DNA from: an uncultured Collinsella sp.
GTDB lineage: Bacteria > Actinomycetota > Coriobacteriia > Coriobacteriales > Coriobacteriaceae
DNA length: 32,508 nt
Assembly (NCBI GenBank): GCA_900754525.1
Contig: CAAEDE010000015.1
Coordinates: 1 to 32,508 of the forward strand
Direction: 5' to 3'
The notes under the pieces were generated by a model, which was not told where the DNA came from, did no database searches, and saw only the letters and a program-made list of their open reading frames with translations. Shown piece after piece: positions 7,721-15,641 of this stretch. The position numbers and the translations under genes were made by a program. Each line of letters opens with the position of its first letter. The first letter of the stretch is position 1.

Positions 7721-8344
7721 CTACCTGATGAAGTTGGTGCGCTCGCGATCGGCTTCGGGGGCTTCGATGCCGGCGGCCTGTCCTGCCTCGATACAGCGAA
7801 GGAGCCAGGCCATGTTTTTGCCGATGTTGCGCATGGTGGCAAGGCCCTCGGCGTCCCCATTGGCGTCGCCGGGCACGCGACCAAACACGTTGTTCCAGTA
7901 CGTGGAGGCAACCACGGGCATCTGGTTGATGGTGAAGTACTTATTGAGCACATCGAAGGTGGTCGACGTACCGCCGCGACGGGCGACGGCGACGGCAGCG
8001 CCCGGCTTGTGTGCAAAGGCTTTGCTTCCGGCATAGAAGGCGCGATCGAGGGCCGAAAGGATGCGGCCGCTGGGGTGCGCATAGTAGACGGGTGAGCCAA
8101 AGACAAAGCCATCTGCCTGCTCGGCGGCAGCGATCAGCTCGTTCACCACGTCGTCGTCAAAGGTGCAGCGACCGCCAAGCTTGCCGCACTGGCCGCAACC
8201 GATGCAATCGCGAATGGGCTTGGCGCCCAGCTGAAACACCTCGGTATCAATGCCTTCTGCATTGAGCTGCTCGGCGACCTCGGCGAGTGCACGGACGGTG
8301 TTGCCGTTTGCCTTGGGGCTGCCATTGACCAAAAGAACCTTCAT
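7721..8344 (-). CDS. NADPH-dependent FMN reductase / iron-sulfur flavoprotein family
   Basis: This is a flavodoxin-fold oxidoreductase of 207 residues. The FMN phosphate loop is NGSPKANGNT (residues 7-16). A CIGCGQC...C cluster around residue 48 matches the compact cysteine motif of iron-sulfur flavoproteins, and GSPVYYAHPSG is the second flavin loop. It probably reduces a quinone, metal or other electron acceptor. The ATG at 8344 is 6 bases after GAGGGAG; GTG at 8347 directly before it is the alternative start. It leads a short minus-strand run with the ArsC-like gene. Confidence 0.85.
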   Translation of the reverse strand: MKVLLVNGSPKANGNTVRALAEVAEQLNAEGIDTEVFQLGAKPIRDCIGCGQCGKLGGRCTFDDDVVNELIAAAEQADGFVFGSPVYYAHPSGRILSALDRAFYAGSKAFAHKPGAAVAVARRGGTSTTFDVLNKYFTINQMPVVASTYWNNVFGRVPGDANGDAEGLATMRNIGKNMAWLLRCIEAGQAAGIEAPEADRERTNFIR

Positions 8345-8418
8345 CACAAACTCCCTCTGCTTTTGGTGACTTCTGCAGAGGATTATCGCACGATGGGGGA
8401 GGCGGCGCGGGCGCGGTG

Positions 8419-9948
8419 CTAATCCAGTTTGGTACCTGGCACCTGCACGGCTTTCCCGAGCAACGCTTTGAGCTCGTTCAAAATGGAAACGGGCTGTCGA
8501 TCGACAGCGTCCAGATGAAGCGTCGCTACACGAATGGGTGGCTGATATTCAAGCGAGCCGATGAGCACGGGGGAACCCAGGAACCGCTCGATTTCGTCTG
8601 CGATCGAGTTGGTCTCTTCGGGATCAAAGTCGTCGAAAAGCGCCACGAACATCGGTCCCGTCGAGCGGAACAGGCGACCCTTGCCGCGCGAGCATTCCAT
8701 AAGGCAGGCGGCGCTTTCGGCGAGCACGCGGTCGCCTGCATCGAATCCAAAGCGGGCATTGACCTCGGCGATATCGTCAACCTTAATGGCAATAAAGCCT
8801 GCCTCGCGCGCCACGCGACGCATTTCGCCAATGGCGTTGACCAGGGCGTGAATATCGCCCAGGCCCGTTACCGAGTCGGTCGTATCCGCTAGGCTTCGGT
8901 TGATGATAATGCCCACATACATGTTGGGCTCGGTATCGGTGCCGTCCAAGCGGTAGCCCGTGCAGTCGCAAAGCACGTATTTTCCGGTGGCGTCCATTAC
9001 GCGATACTGCATGTAGTGGAAGTGCCACGTGCCGTTTATCACCATGTCGAGCTCGGCGCGTACGTTGTCGCGGTCCTCGGGATGAACGCGGGCAAGCCAC
9101 ATATCGACCGAATTAAAAGGGTGCTGGGAGGGCAGGTCAAAATCGCGCACGGCGTTAACCGACCATTGCGATTCTCCCGTATCGAGATTGAGGATGAACG
9201 GATAGCGCGTCTCGGAGCTCATGGAGATCGCTTGGAACACCCGGTCGTTGCACGGAAGCTGTTCGGCAATTGGGTGTAGCGGCGCGTCATCGTCTTTCGG
9301 TTGCTGCACACGATGCATGAGCTTATAGCGATACATCTTGCGATCGGCATCCATCGTCATCTGGCGACGCGTGTCGCCAGCAAGCGGATCGACGCGCGAG
9401 CAGCCAAAGCTAAAGCTGCCGATCATGGGCGCCTTGCCGCCTGAGCTCGCCTCGATCAGCTCAGCACGTACCTGCTCCAAGCGCTGCTCGAGTTCAGTCT
9501 CGTTTGCGGAGGGCGAGATAAGCACAAACTCGTCTCCACCGATACGGAACAGCATCTCATCGTGCTCCATGGTTTCGGAGAGCGTGCGGCAGATGCTCAG
9601 AATATAGCGATTGCCTTCGGCGTGACCAAACCTATCATTGCAATGTTTGAGATGGTCGATGTCAATATAGGCGCAGGTGAAGGGGTCGCCTTTGTGCCAG
9701 AGTTGCTCGACGTGACGGTCGAATCCGTTGCGGTTGCCCAAGTTGGTGAGCGGGTCGATATAGGCGTTGCTCTCAAGCAACCGGCGCTCTTGTTGCAGGA
9801 TGGCATGCGTCTTTTGCAGTTGCTCACCAACGGCGCGTAGTCCAGTGGGCAGCGTGGCAACATCGAGTTCGGCGGTCGAGATGCCATTCGCAAGTCGCTG
9901 AAGATAGGCAATAATCGATTGCTCGCCCATGCGATACGACTCGTTCAT
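8419..9948 (-). CDS. Diguanylate cyclase, GGDEF-PAS-degenerate GGDEF
   Basis: This 509-residue cytoplasmic signalling protein has no membrane segment. A short helical N-terminus leads into a catalytic GGDEF domain (DPLTNLGNRNGFD at about 65-77; RIGGDEF at 135-141), which makes cyclic di-GMP from two GTP. No RxxD inhibitory site is seen just before the motif. Residues about 230-355 resemble a PAS sensor (WLARVHPEDRDNVRAEL). A second GGDEF-like domain follows (SVTGLGDIHALVNAI), but its signature is replaced by RSTGPMF, so it is catalytically dead and may sense or dimerise. ATG at 9948 was chosen because AAGGAGG lies 9 bases upstream; an in-frame ATG at 9975 lacks this. An EAL remnant lies upstream. 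Confidence 0.88.
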   Translation of the reverse strand: MNESYRMGEQSIIAYLQRLANGISTAELDVATLPTGLRAVGEQLQKTHAILQQERRLLESNAYIDPLTNLGNRNGFDRHVEQLWHKGDPFTCAYIDIDHLKHCNDRFGHAEGNRYILSICRTLSETMEHDEMLFRIGGDEFVLISPSANETELEQRLEQVRAELIEASSGGKAPMIGSFSFGCSRVDPLAGDTRRQMTMDADRKMYRYKLMHRVQQPKDDDAPLHPIAEQLPCNDRVFQAISMSSETRYPFILNLDTGESQWSVNAVRDFDLPSQHPFNSVDMWLARVHPEDRDNVRAELDMVINGTWHFHYMQYRVMDATGKYVLCDCTGYRLDGTDTEPNMYVGIIINRSLADTTDSVTGLGDIHALVNAIGEMRRVAREAGFIAIKVDDIAEVNARFGFDAGDRVLAESAACLMECSRGKGRLFRSTGPMFVALFDDFDPEETNSIADEIERFLGSPVLIGSLEYQPPIRVATLHLDAVDRQPVSILNELKALLGKAVQVPGTKLD

Positions 9949-9986
9949 GATGGATAACCTCCTTGGGCGGAACAACGGTTTGTATC

Positions 9987-10017
9987 ATATCCCCAATTCG
10001 GCTTGAATTGGGGATAT
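9987..10017. repeat. Inverted repeat ATATCCCCAATTC
   Basis: Perfect 13-bp arms (9987-9999 and 10005-10017) surround a 5-base loop. It lies 39 bases before the diguanylate cyclase start and about 60 bases beyond the stop of the EAL remnant, so it may be a terminator for the latter or a REP-like repeat. The ATCCCC/GGGGAT core recurs in a palindrome at 28761-28784. Confidence 0.55.
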
Positions 10018-10075
10018 AAGTTAGCCAATGGGGACAAATGCCCCCTTCGGCGGTGGCGTTTTGCGCGCGAGCGTA

Positions 10076-10363
10076 TCAGTTGCTATTGCCACCATCGAGC
10101 AATGCCTCAAAATCCTTTGCCGGCATGGGGCGGTAGTAGAGGAAGCCCTGAGCGTGGCAGGCTCCCATTTGTCGTAGCATGTTCGCCTGCTCATTTGTCT
10201 CGACGCCTTCGACCACGACCGGCAGATGGAGCGACTGCGCCATTTCGAGCATCGATGAAATGATCTGCGTGCTGCGGTCGTGATCGCCGTCGACGGGCAC
10301 AATCTGCCAAATGTACTTGTCGAGCGTCACCACAAAGCCGCTTTCCTCGAGTGCGGGGATATG
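10076..10363 (-). pseudogene. Remnant of an EAL-domain cyclic di-GMP phosphodiesterase
   Basis: The translation starts with HIPALEESGFVVTLDKYI, a segment from the first half of EAL domains. It then jumps directly to DHDRSTQIISSMLEMAQSL, VVVEGVETNEQA and AQGFLYYRPMP, the last third of the domain. Roughly 100-120 residues between these parts are missing, including the EAL signature region, the metal-binding ENE/NxxE residues and the DDFGTG loop. Catalysis is impossible, so this is an internally deleted pseudogene. Its upstream coding sequence is not EAL-like and runs into the promoter of the divergent patatin gene. With the adjacent cyclase it suggests a former GGDEF/EAL pair that lost its phosphodiesterase. 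Confidence 0.75.
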
Positions 10364-10500
10364 GGTGCGCATACTGTGGGCGGCTATTATTCGACAAACG
10401 GTAGCGCGACGATGCGATGTCCGATAAAAATGCGACCGAGACGATATATGTTGACGGGTATACTTGTCCCGGTTTAAAACGCAGGAACGGAGATGGTCGC

Positions 10501-11370
10501 ATGGCACAGCCGGATACGACGCGCACGGTGGGGCTCGCGCTCGAGGGAGGCGGCTACCGCGGTATGTATACGGCGGGCGTGCTCGACGTATGGATGGAGC
10601 ACGGCTTAATTTGCGACCATATGGTGGGTGTCTCGGCGGGCGCGGCGTTTGGCTACAACTTTAAATCGCGCCAGATCGGCCGCGCCATTCGCTACAACAA
10701 AGCCTATTGTGCCGACAAGCGCTATGCGGGTGTAGCAAGCTGGCTGCGGACCGGCGATATGTTCAATGCCGATTTTGCCTATCACGAGGTGCCTATCGAG
10801 CGCGATCCGATCGATTTGGAGGCGTATCGCGCCTGCCCCATGCGATTTACGTGCGTGTGTACCGATATCGAGACGGGCAAGGCCGTCTACCACGACCTGC
10901 CCTATGGCGACGAGAGGGATATCGAGTGGATCCGGGCATCGTCTGCGATTCCCGTGGCGACGCGTCCCGTTGCTATTGACGGGCATAAGTATCTGGATGG
11001 TGGCGTGGCTGATTCTATTCCCAGTGCATGGCTGTTTGCGCAGGGGTATGACCGCAATATCGTGGTACTCACGCAGCCGGCGGGCTTTGTGAAGCAGCCC
11101 AACAGCGTGATGCCCATGCTGCGGCGCGTGTTCCGTCACTACCCGGAGTTTGTTGCAGCGCTTGAGCATCGGCATGAGGTCTACAATGCCACGCTCGATG
11201 ACCTGGCACGTCGCGAGGCTGCCGGCGAAATCTTTGTGGTGCGGCCAAGCGAATCGGTGAAGGTGCCGTCGCTGTGCCGCGAACCGGATGAGCTCGAGCG
11301 CATCTACCAGGTCGGCCGTCGCGATGCGGGGGCGACTTTGCCGGCGTTGGAAGCGTATCTGGCAGGGTAA
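10501..11370 (+). CDS. Patatin-like phospholipase / acyl hydrolase
   Basis: This 289-residue cytoplasmic patatin-family lipid hydrolase uses a Ser-Asp dyad. The oxyanion loop is EGGGYRG (15-21), the nucleophile elbow is GVSAG with Ser45, and the catalytic Asp lies in LDGGVADS at about 165. It resembles the bacterial YjjU-type subgroup. The ATG at 10501 has a GGAG nearby. In-frame codons extend upstream to 10417, but that region carries promoter-like sequence (TTGACG about 16 bases before TTTAAA), so it is probably untranslated. It is a single gene ending in a strong hairpin; the physiological lipid is not evident. Confidence 0.85.
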   Translation: MAQPDTTRTVGLALEGGGYRGMYTAGVLDVWMEHGLICDHMVGVSAGAAFGYNFKSRQIGRAIRYNKAYCADKRYAGVASWLRTGDMFNADFAYHEVPIERDPIDLEAYRACPMRFTCVCTDIETGKAVYHDLPYGDERDIEWIRASSAIPVATRPVAIDGHKYLDGGVADSIPSAWLFAQGYDRNIVVLTQPAGFVKQPNSVMPMLRRVFRHYPEFVAALEHRHEVYNATLDDLARREAAGEIFVVRPSESVKVPSLCREPDELERIYQVGRRDAGATLPALEAYLAG

Positions 11371-11381
11371 GGGTCGCATAC

Positions 11382-11427
11382 GGAAAGCGCATCCCAGAAT
11401 GGACGTCCAAACTGGGATGCGCTTTCC
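11382..11427. terminator. Bidirectional terminator hairpin
   Basis: Perfect 16-bp arms (GGAAAGCGCATCCCAG and complement, 11382-11397 and 11412-11427) enclose a 14-base loop. It lies between the convergent patatin gene (stop 11370) and thiE (stop 11472). Confidence 0.75.
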
Positions 11428-11471
11428 ATTGCTGAAGATATGAGGCTGCGAATCAGCTGCTCGGCCTATGC

Positions 11472-12167
11472 CTATGCTTGCTGCCAGGTGTCGACAAGCT
11501 CCTTGGCCGCGGTGTAGGGGTCATCGGCGCTGCAGACGGCGCTCACCACAAAGAAGCCGTCGACGCCGGTGGCCTTAAGCTGCGGCAAGTCGGCTGTCTT
11601 GACGCCGCCGCCCACCACGATGGGCACGGGGCTTGCCGCGTGGAGTGCGGCCAGGTCCTCAAAGCTCTTGGTGATGATAGAGCCGTCGGCCGCGCGTCCG
11701 CAGTCGCGCTTGGTCTCGGTCTCGTGGAGCGGGCCGATGCCCAGGTAGTCGACCAGGCTCATGTCGGCGGTCTTGACGTACTCGAGCATCTCCTCGCAAC
11801 GGGCCGAAAGGCCCACAATGGCATCGGGGCCCAGCAGCTTGCGGCAGACCTCGACGGGAATATCGCTCTGGCCCACGTGCACGCCGTCGACGGCAATGCC
11901 CTGCTCGCGTGCGGCGAGTACGCAGTCAAGGCGGTCATCGATTAGCAAGGCGACCTGACCGGTCTTGCCAGCCTGTGCGATTGCCTGCGCGGCGTCGCCG
12001 GTCAGCGCAATGATCTCGCGGGCGCTTGCCACCTTGGAGCGCACCTGGATGCAGGTAAAGTCTGCGTCGAGCGCCTGGGCTACCACATCGCCCACGGGGC
12101 GTCCCAGCGTGTTTTCGGGGCCGAGTACCAGATAGGCCGAGATATCAAGGTTGTCGCGGATGCTCAT
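11472..12167 (-). CDS. thiE: Thiamine phosphate synthase
   Basis: This 231-residue TIM-barrel enzyme joins 4-amino-5-hydroxymethyl-2-methylpyrimidine diphosphate with thiazole phosphate to make thiamine phosphate. Family motifs are visible in order: IQVRSK (about 40), LLIDDRLD (about 94), GVHVGQSD (about 115), YLGIGPLHETETK with the flexible substrate loop (about 160), and VGGGVKTAD (about 195). It is the last gene of the riboswitch-controlled thiamine operon; its ATG overlaps the preceding stop as ATGA. The partner kinase ThiD is not in the window. Confidence 0.93.
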   Translation of the reverse strand: MSIRDNLDISAYLVLGPENTLGRPVGDVVAQALDADFTCIQVRSKVASAREIIALTGDAAQAIAQAGKTGQVALLIDDRLDCVLAAREQGIAVDGVHVGQSDIPVEVCRKLLGPDAIVGLSARCEEMLEYVKTADMSLVDYLGIGPLHETETKRDCGRAADGSIITKSFEDLAALHAASPVPIVVGGGVKTADLPQLKATGVDGFFVVSAVCSADDPYTAAKELVDTWQQA

Positions 12168-12505
12168 CGTGCTTCCTCCTGCTTCTTGATCTGTGCTTCC
12201 ATGCGCTCGAGCTTGCCGGTCATGGTGTCGGTAAATCCGGGCCGAATATCGGCTTTGAGCACGACTTCGGTGCGGATGCCCTTGCTTGCCAACACAAAGG
12301 TTGCGTCACGCACGACCTGCATGACCTTGTCCCAGTCGCCCTCGATCTCGGTGAACATCGAGGTGGTGCGGTTGGGGAGGCCGCTCTCGCGAATGACGCG
12401 CACGACCTCGGCGACCTCGGCGGACAGCTCGTCGCCGGTGCCGCACGGGGCGATAGCCACGGCGACGAGTGTGTTCATGCCGGCAGTGGTTGCGGGTTCG
12501 GACAT
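12164..12505 (-). CDS. Thiamine-binding protein, MTH1187/YkoF-like family
   Basis: This small 113-residue protein of the thiamine-binding (MTH1187, PF01910) family is recognised by VAIAPCGTGDELSAEVAEVV, SGLPNRTTSMFTEIEGDWDKVM and the following VLKADIRPG. Relatives fold as ferredoxin-like oligomers that bind thiamine or its hydroxymethylpyrimidine precursor. The ATG is 8 bases after GAGGAGG, which lies within the end of thiM, and the stop overlaps thiE by 4 bases, so the three genes are translationally coupled. Its place between thiM and thiE supports a role in thiamine salvage or transport. Confidence 0.85.
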   Translation of the reverse strand: MSEPATTAGMNTLVAVAIAPCGTGDELSAEVAEVVRVIRESGLPNRTTSMFTEIEGDWDKVMQVVRDATFVLASKGIRTEVVLKADIRPGFTDTMTGKLERMEAQIKKQEEAR

Positions 12506-12508
12506 GGC

Positions 12509-13348
12509 TTATGCCTCCTCGAGCTCGAGTTGGTTATCGGCGATGTCCTGGGCGGTTGCGCGGTAGAGCTCGTCGATAAAGGCGACCTTAAAGCTTGCCG
12601 GAGCATCGGCGACGGCGGCGGCACGCGTGCCGGCAACGTTGTAGACAGCGGTGCCGCAGACGGCTGCCGTAAACGGGTCGGCGGCGCAGGCGTACACGGC
12701 CAGCACGCCGCCCTGCGAGCAGCCGCAGCCGGTGATCTTGGACATGAGCGGGCTGCCGCCGTGGGACTTGGCCACGGTCGCGCCGTCGGTAATCAGGTCG
12801 ACTTCGCCCGAGACGACCACGGCGCCGCCGGTGTAGCGGGCGAGCGCCACGGCGGCATCGCGGGCGGCGTCGACCGTGTCGGTGGTATCGACGCCGCGTA
12901 CGCGGCTCAGATCGGCCGCCTCGCCCTCAAGACCCCACAGGCCGGCGAGTGCAATGATCTCGGAGGCATTGCCGCGCACGATGGCGGGCTTGTACTGCTT
13001 GAGCTCGTTTACCAGCTGGGTGCGCAGGCTGCCGATGCCCAGGCCCACCGGATCGAGCACCCAGGGCTTGCCGGCGTCATGTGCCGCCTTGGCCGCTCGG
13101 GGAATCGTCTGCTCGTAGATGGGGAAGAGCGTGCCCATATTGAGATAGATGGCGCCGCCGCCGGCAACGAGTGCCTCGCCCTCGTCGGGCAGATAGACCA
13201 TGGCGGCCGATCCGCCCACGGCGAGCTGTGCGTTGGCGACAAAGTCGATCGTCACCGTGTTGGTGATGGAGCCTGCCATCGGATTGGTGGCGCGAATCTC
13301 CTCCACGGTCTTGACCATATGCTGCTTAAGCTGTTCCGAATCAATCAC
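12509..13348 (-). CDS. thiM: Hydroxyethylthiazole kinase
   Basis: This 279-residue ribokinase-like enzyme phosphorylates 4-methyl-5-(2-hydroxyethyl)thiazole, salvaging the thiazole half of thiamine. Motifs are PMAGSITNTVTIDFVAN near the N-terminus, KPWVLDPVGLG (about 115), RGNASEI (about 148) and the catalytic loop ITGCGCSQGG (about 220). The GTG at 13348 is the start because AAGGAGG lies 8 bases upstream. The frame is open further, but that sequence is the terminator and TPP riboswitch. It is the first gene of thiM, thiamine-binding protein, thiE. Confidence 0.93.
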   Translation of the reverse strand: MIDSEQLKQHMVKTVEEIRATNPMAGSITNTVTIDFVANAQLAVGGSAAMVYLPDEGEALVAGGGAIYLNMGTLFPIYEQTIPRAAKAAHDAGKPWVLDPVGLGIGSLRTQLVNELKQYKPAIVRGNASEIIALAGLWGLEGEAADLSRVRGVDTTDTVDAARDAAVALARYTGGAVVVSGEVDLITDGATVAKSHGGSPLMSKITGCGCSQGGVLAVYACAADPFTAAVCGTAVYNVAGTRAAAVADAPASFKVAFIDELYRATAQDIADNQLELEEA

Positions 13349-13373
13349 TGCACATGCCTCCTTGGCATAGAAA

Positions 13374-13401
13374 AGGGGCGCTGTGCATAGACAGCGCCCC
13401 T
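13374..13401 (-). terminator. Riboswitch-controlled transcription terminator before thiM
   Basis: A 10-bp GC-rich stem (AGGGGCGCTG with CAGCGCCCCT on the minus strand, 8-base loop) is followed by TTTT. It lies directly after the TPP aptamer and 25 bases before the thiM start. This fits the expression platform of an OFF switch that terminates when TPP is bound. Confidence 0.8.
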
Positions 13402-13407
13402 GTAAAG

Positions 13408-13505
13408 GCGGCATGCTCCCTACGCCAGCATTAACTGACAGGTTCAAAGGATTGGGCCCCATGCCCTCTCAGCCTTGTGGTTTGCACCGCTGGCACTCCC
13501 GCATC
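13408..13505 (-). promoter_or_regulatory. TPP riboswitch (THI element)
   Basis: On the minus strand the aptamer shows the conserved blocks in order: GGGAGTGCC near the 5' end, GGCTGAGAGGG (about 13463-13474), CCTTTGAACCTGTCAG (13435-13450), and TAATGCTGGCGTAGGGA (about 13417-13433). These match the pyrimidine- and pyrophosphate-sensing helices of TPP riboswitches. It precedes a terminator and thiM, so thiamine pyrophosphate should repress the thiM operon. Confidence 0.92.
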
Positions 13506-13531
13506 GAATCTGTTGTCCCCTATACTAGCGC

Positions 13532-13633
13532 ACCTGCCAAAAAGGGACAGGTTTATTTTGGTAGGCGGCAACTGGGGCGTTGCATTTTCCCAGATAAAAC
13601 CTGCCAAAATAAACCTGTCCCTTTTTGGCAGGT
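13532..13633. mobile_element. 102-bp MITE-like element with 34-bp terminal inverted repeats
   Basis: Bases 13532-13565 and 13600-13633 are inverted copies of one another with a single mismatch (ACCTGCCAAAAAGGGACAGG then TTTATTTTGG-AGG). They flank a 34-base centre. It has no coding capacity, and transcription would give a long hairpin. Size and termini fit a miniature inverted-repeat element or large REP sequence. It lies between the divergent TPP riboswitch and the HAD phosphatase. The AAAGGGACAG core is shared with palindrome A at 474-506. Confidence 0.75.
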
Positions 13634-13670
13634 CGTTACAATGGATACGGTGAAAATGACGGGGGACTCT

Positions 13671-14579
13671 ATGATCAAACTTGTGCTGACCGATATGGAC
13701 GATACGCTGATTCCGGCCGGGCATGACGGCGCCAGCGACTACGCCATTGAGGGCATTCATGCCATGCAGGCGGCGGGTCTGCACTTTGGCCCGGTTTCGG
13801 GTCGCCAGCCGTCCGCGATGGGCTGGATGTTCAAAAATCGTTCCGAGTGTTTTTCGACTGGCGCGTTCTGTAACGGCCAGGTGATGTTTGTCGGCGGCGA
13901 AGTAGTCGCCTCGCACGCAATCGACAACGATGCTCTGATGCGTTTGGCCGACTATCTGGAGCAAGAGACCGACGATACATTTCTAAAAGTCTATAGCCTG
14001 GGCGATGACTTTTGGGGCAACGATGCCTATTGCGTGACGAGTGATCCCGAGCGCGTTCGTCACGCCATGGAGTCGGGCGGCAACGCATGGCTCAAAGGCG
14101 AAGAGGCCCCGTGCCGTCCCGTCGTTGATGAAGTGCCGGTGTTCAAGGCGAATATCTGGAGTGCCCGTTCGCGTGAGGCGCTCGCGGAGCTACGCGAGCG
14201 CGTTGCCGTTGAGGTGCCGGAACTCTCGCTTGTGTTTCCCAACAACCTCGTGCGCCTGTTTGACATCCTTCCGGCTGGTTGGGACAAGGGCTGCGCCGCG
14301 CTGGAGCTGGCGCGCGCTTTGGGCCTGACGCCCGATGAGGTGGCCGTATTTGGCGATTCCGATAACGATCTGCCCATGATCGATGCCGTTCCCAACTCCG
14401 TTGCAGTCGCCAATGCCAACGAGGCTGTCACGGCTGCCGCGCGCTGGCATATCGGCGCTGCGGCAGATGATGCGGTCGCCGGGGCTCTGCATCAGATTGC
14501 CGCCTGCGCCGCGATGGGGGAGATGCCGCCGTTTATGCGTCAGATGGACACGGCGGGTCTTGGCATCACGAACGTCTAG
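13671..14579 (+). CDS. HAD-superfamily hydrolase, Cof type
   Basis: This 302-residue phosphatase of the haloacid dehalogenase superfamily has motif I LTDMDDTL (nucleophile Asp8, Asp10), motif II PVSGRQ (about 43), the motif III Lys in AGWDKGCA (about 202), and motif IV FGDSDNDLPMI (about 227). The cap inserted between motifs II and III is of the Cof/C2 type, so the likely substrates are sugar phosphates or nucleotide phosphates. The start MIKLVLTD is the usual family N-terminus and has GGGGGA upstream. The in-frame ATG at 13641 would add ten residues, and earlier codons lie inside the inverted-repeat element. A LysR gene follows 10 bases downstream and may be co-transcribed. Confidence 0.85.
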   Translation: MIKLVLTDMDDTLIPAGHDGASDYAIEGIHAMQAAGLHFGPVSGRQPSAMGWMFKNRSECFSTGAFCNGQVMFVGGEVVASHAIDNDALMRLADYLEQETDDTFLKVYSLGDDFWGNDAYCVTSDPERVRHAMESGGNAWLKGEEAPCRPVVDEVPVFKANIWSARSREALAELRERVAVEVPELSLVFPNNLVRLFDILPAGWDKGCAALELARALGLTPDEVAVFGDSDNDLPMIDAVPNSVAVANANEAVTAAARWHIGAAADDAVAGALHQIAACAAMGEMPPFMRQMDTAGLGITNV

Positions 14580-14589
14580 GGAGAAAGCG

Positions 14590-15486
14590 ATGAAGCTCCA
14601 GCAGCTCAGGTATGTCGTCAAAGTTGCCGAATGCGGCAGCATCACCGAGGCCTCGCGCCGGCTCTTTGTGTCGCAGCCTTCGATTACCGCGTCGATCCGC
14701 GATCTCGAAAACGAGATGGGTGTGCACATCTTTGAGCGCACCAACAAGGGCGTCATTGTGTCCGAGGAAGGCGAGACCTTCTTGGGCTACGCGCGCCAGG
14801 TACTCGACCAGGCCGATCTGCTCGAGGGCAAGTACAAGGGCGCATCCGAGCAGGTGCCGCACTTTAGTGTGAGCTGCCAGCATTATTCCTTTGCCGTCAA
14901 CGCGTTTGTCGACGTGATCCGCGAGTTCGATGCCGCGCGTTACGACTTTACCCTGCGCGAGGAGCAGACCCACGAGATTATCGAGGACGTCGCGCACATG
15001 AAAAGCGAACTGGGCATCCTGTACTTATCCGAGCATAACCGCGAGGTCATCGAGCGCATGCTTGCCGCCAACGAGCTCGTGTTCGAGGGGCTCTTCTGCG
15101 CTACGCCGCATGTCTTCGTGTGCGCAGACCATCCACTGGCGGACCGTGCCAGCGTGACGCTCGAGGACTTGGAAGACTACCCGTTCTTGTCCTACGAGCA
15201 GGGCAGCTATAACTCGTTTTACTATTCCGAGGAACTGACCTCGACCTTTGAGCGCCGCAAGAATATCCGCGTGCGCGACCGTGCGACGCTGTTCAACCTG
15301 GCCATGGGCCTCAACGGCTACACGGTATGCTCAGGCGTGATCAGTCACGAGCTCAACGGCCCCGGCATCATCTCGATTCCGCTCGATGTGGACGAGTACA
15401 TGGAGATCGGCATCATTACGCGCAAGAACACGACGCTCACGCGCTATGGGCAGGCCTATATCGACGCGATTCGTCAGCATATCTAG
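14590..15486 (+). CDS. LysR-family transcriptional regulator
   Basis: This 298-residue LysR-type regulator has an N-terminal winged helix-turn-helix (MKLQQLRYVVKVAECGSI, TEASRRLFVSQPSITASIRD, residues 1-60) and a periplasmic-binding-protein-like effector domain from about 90. GGGAGA lies 6 bases before the ATG. The intergenic region to the next gene carries a perfect 8-bp inverted repeat of LysR-operator size, and that gene is a methionine synthase-like enzyme. A role in methionine or sulfur control is therefore a reasonable inference, but the effector is unknown. Confidence 0.9.
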   Translation: MKLQQLRYVVKVAECGSITEASRRLFVSQPSITASIRDLENEMGVHIFERTNKGVIVSEEGETFLGYARQVLDQADLLEGKYKGASEQVPHFSVSCQHYSFAVNAFVDVIREFDAARYDFTLREEQTHEIIEDVAHMKSELGILYLSEHNREVIERMLAANELVFEGLFCATPHVFVCADHPLADRASVTLEDLEDYPFLSYEQGSYNSFYYSEELTSTFERRKNIRVRDRATLFNLAMGLNGYTVCSGVISHELNGPGIISIPLDVDEYMEIGIITRKNTTLTRYGQAYIDAIRQHI

Positions 15487-15532
15487 GCTGCTGTGCTCCG
15501 CGCGGGTCAAATCTCTTTATGGCAGTCCAGAC

Positions 15533-15555
15533 TGATATAGGAAGCATCTATATCA
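15533..15555 (+). promoter_or_regulatory. Probable LysR-type operator before the methionine synthase-like gene
   Basis: The perfect inverted repeat TGATATAG-N7-CTATATCA (15533-15540, 15548-15555) sits 87 bases before the ATG at 15642. It contains the T-N11-A spacing typical of LysR boxes, and AT-rich sequence with TTATAA follows. The nearest regulator is the LysR protein encoded immediately upstream. Confidence 0.6.
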
Positions 15556-15641
15556 AACTGTTATAAACATATATTTTACGATGACCACATGAGCGCTCAT
15601 ACTCTGTCTCGATAAAGCAACCAATGCAAAGGGAGATATCT

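Noticed and set aside
13383..13670. Upstream extension of the HAD phosphatase frame
   Set aside because: It runs through the TPP riboswitch of the opposite strand and the inverted-repeat element; the family N-terminus MIKLVLTD begins at 13671.
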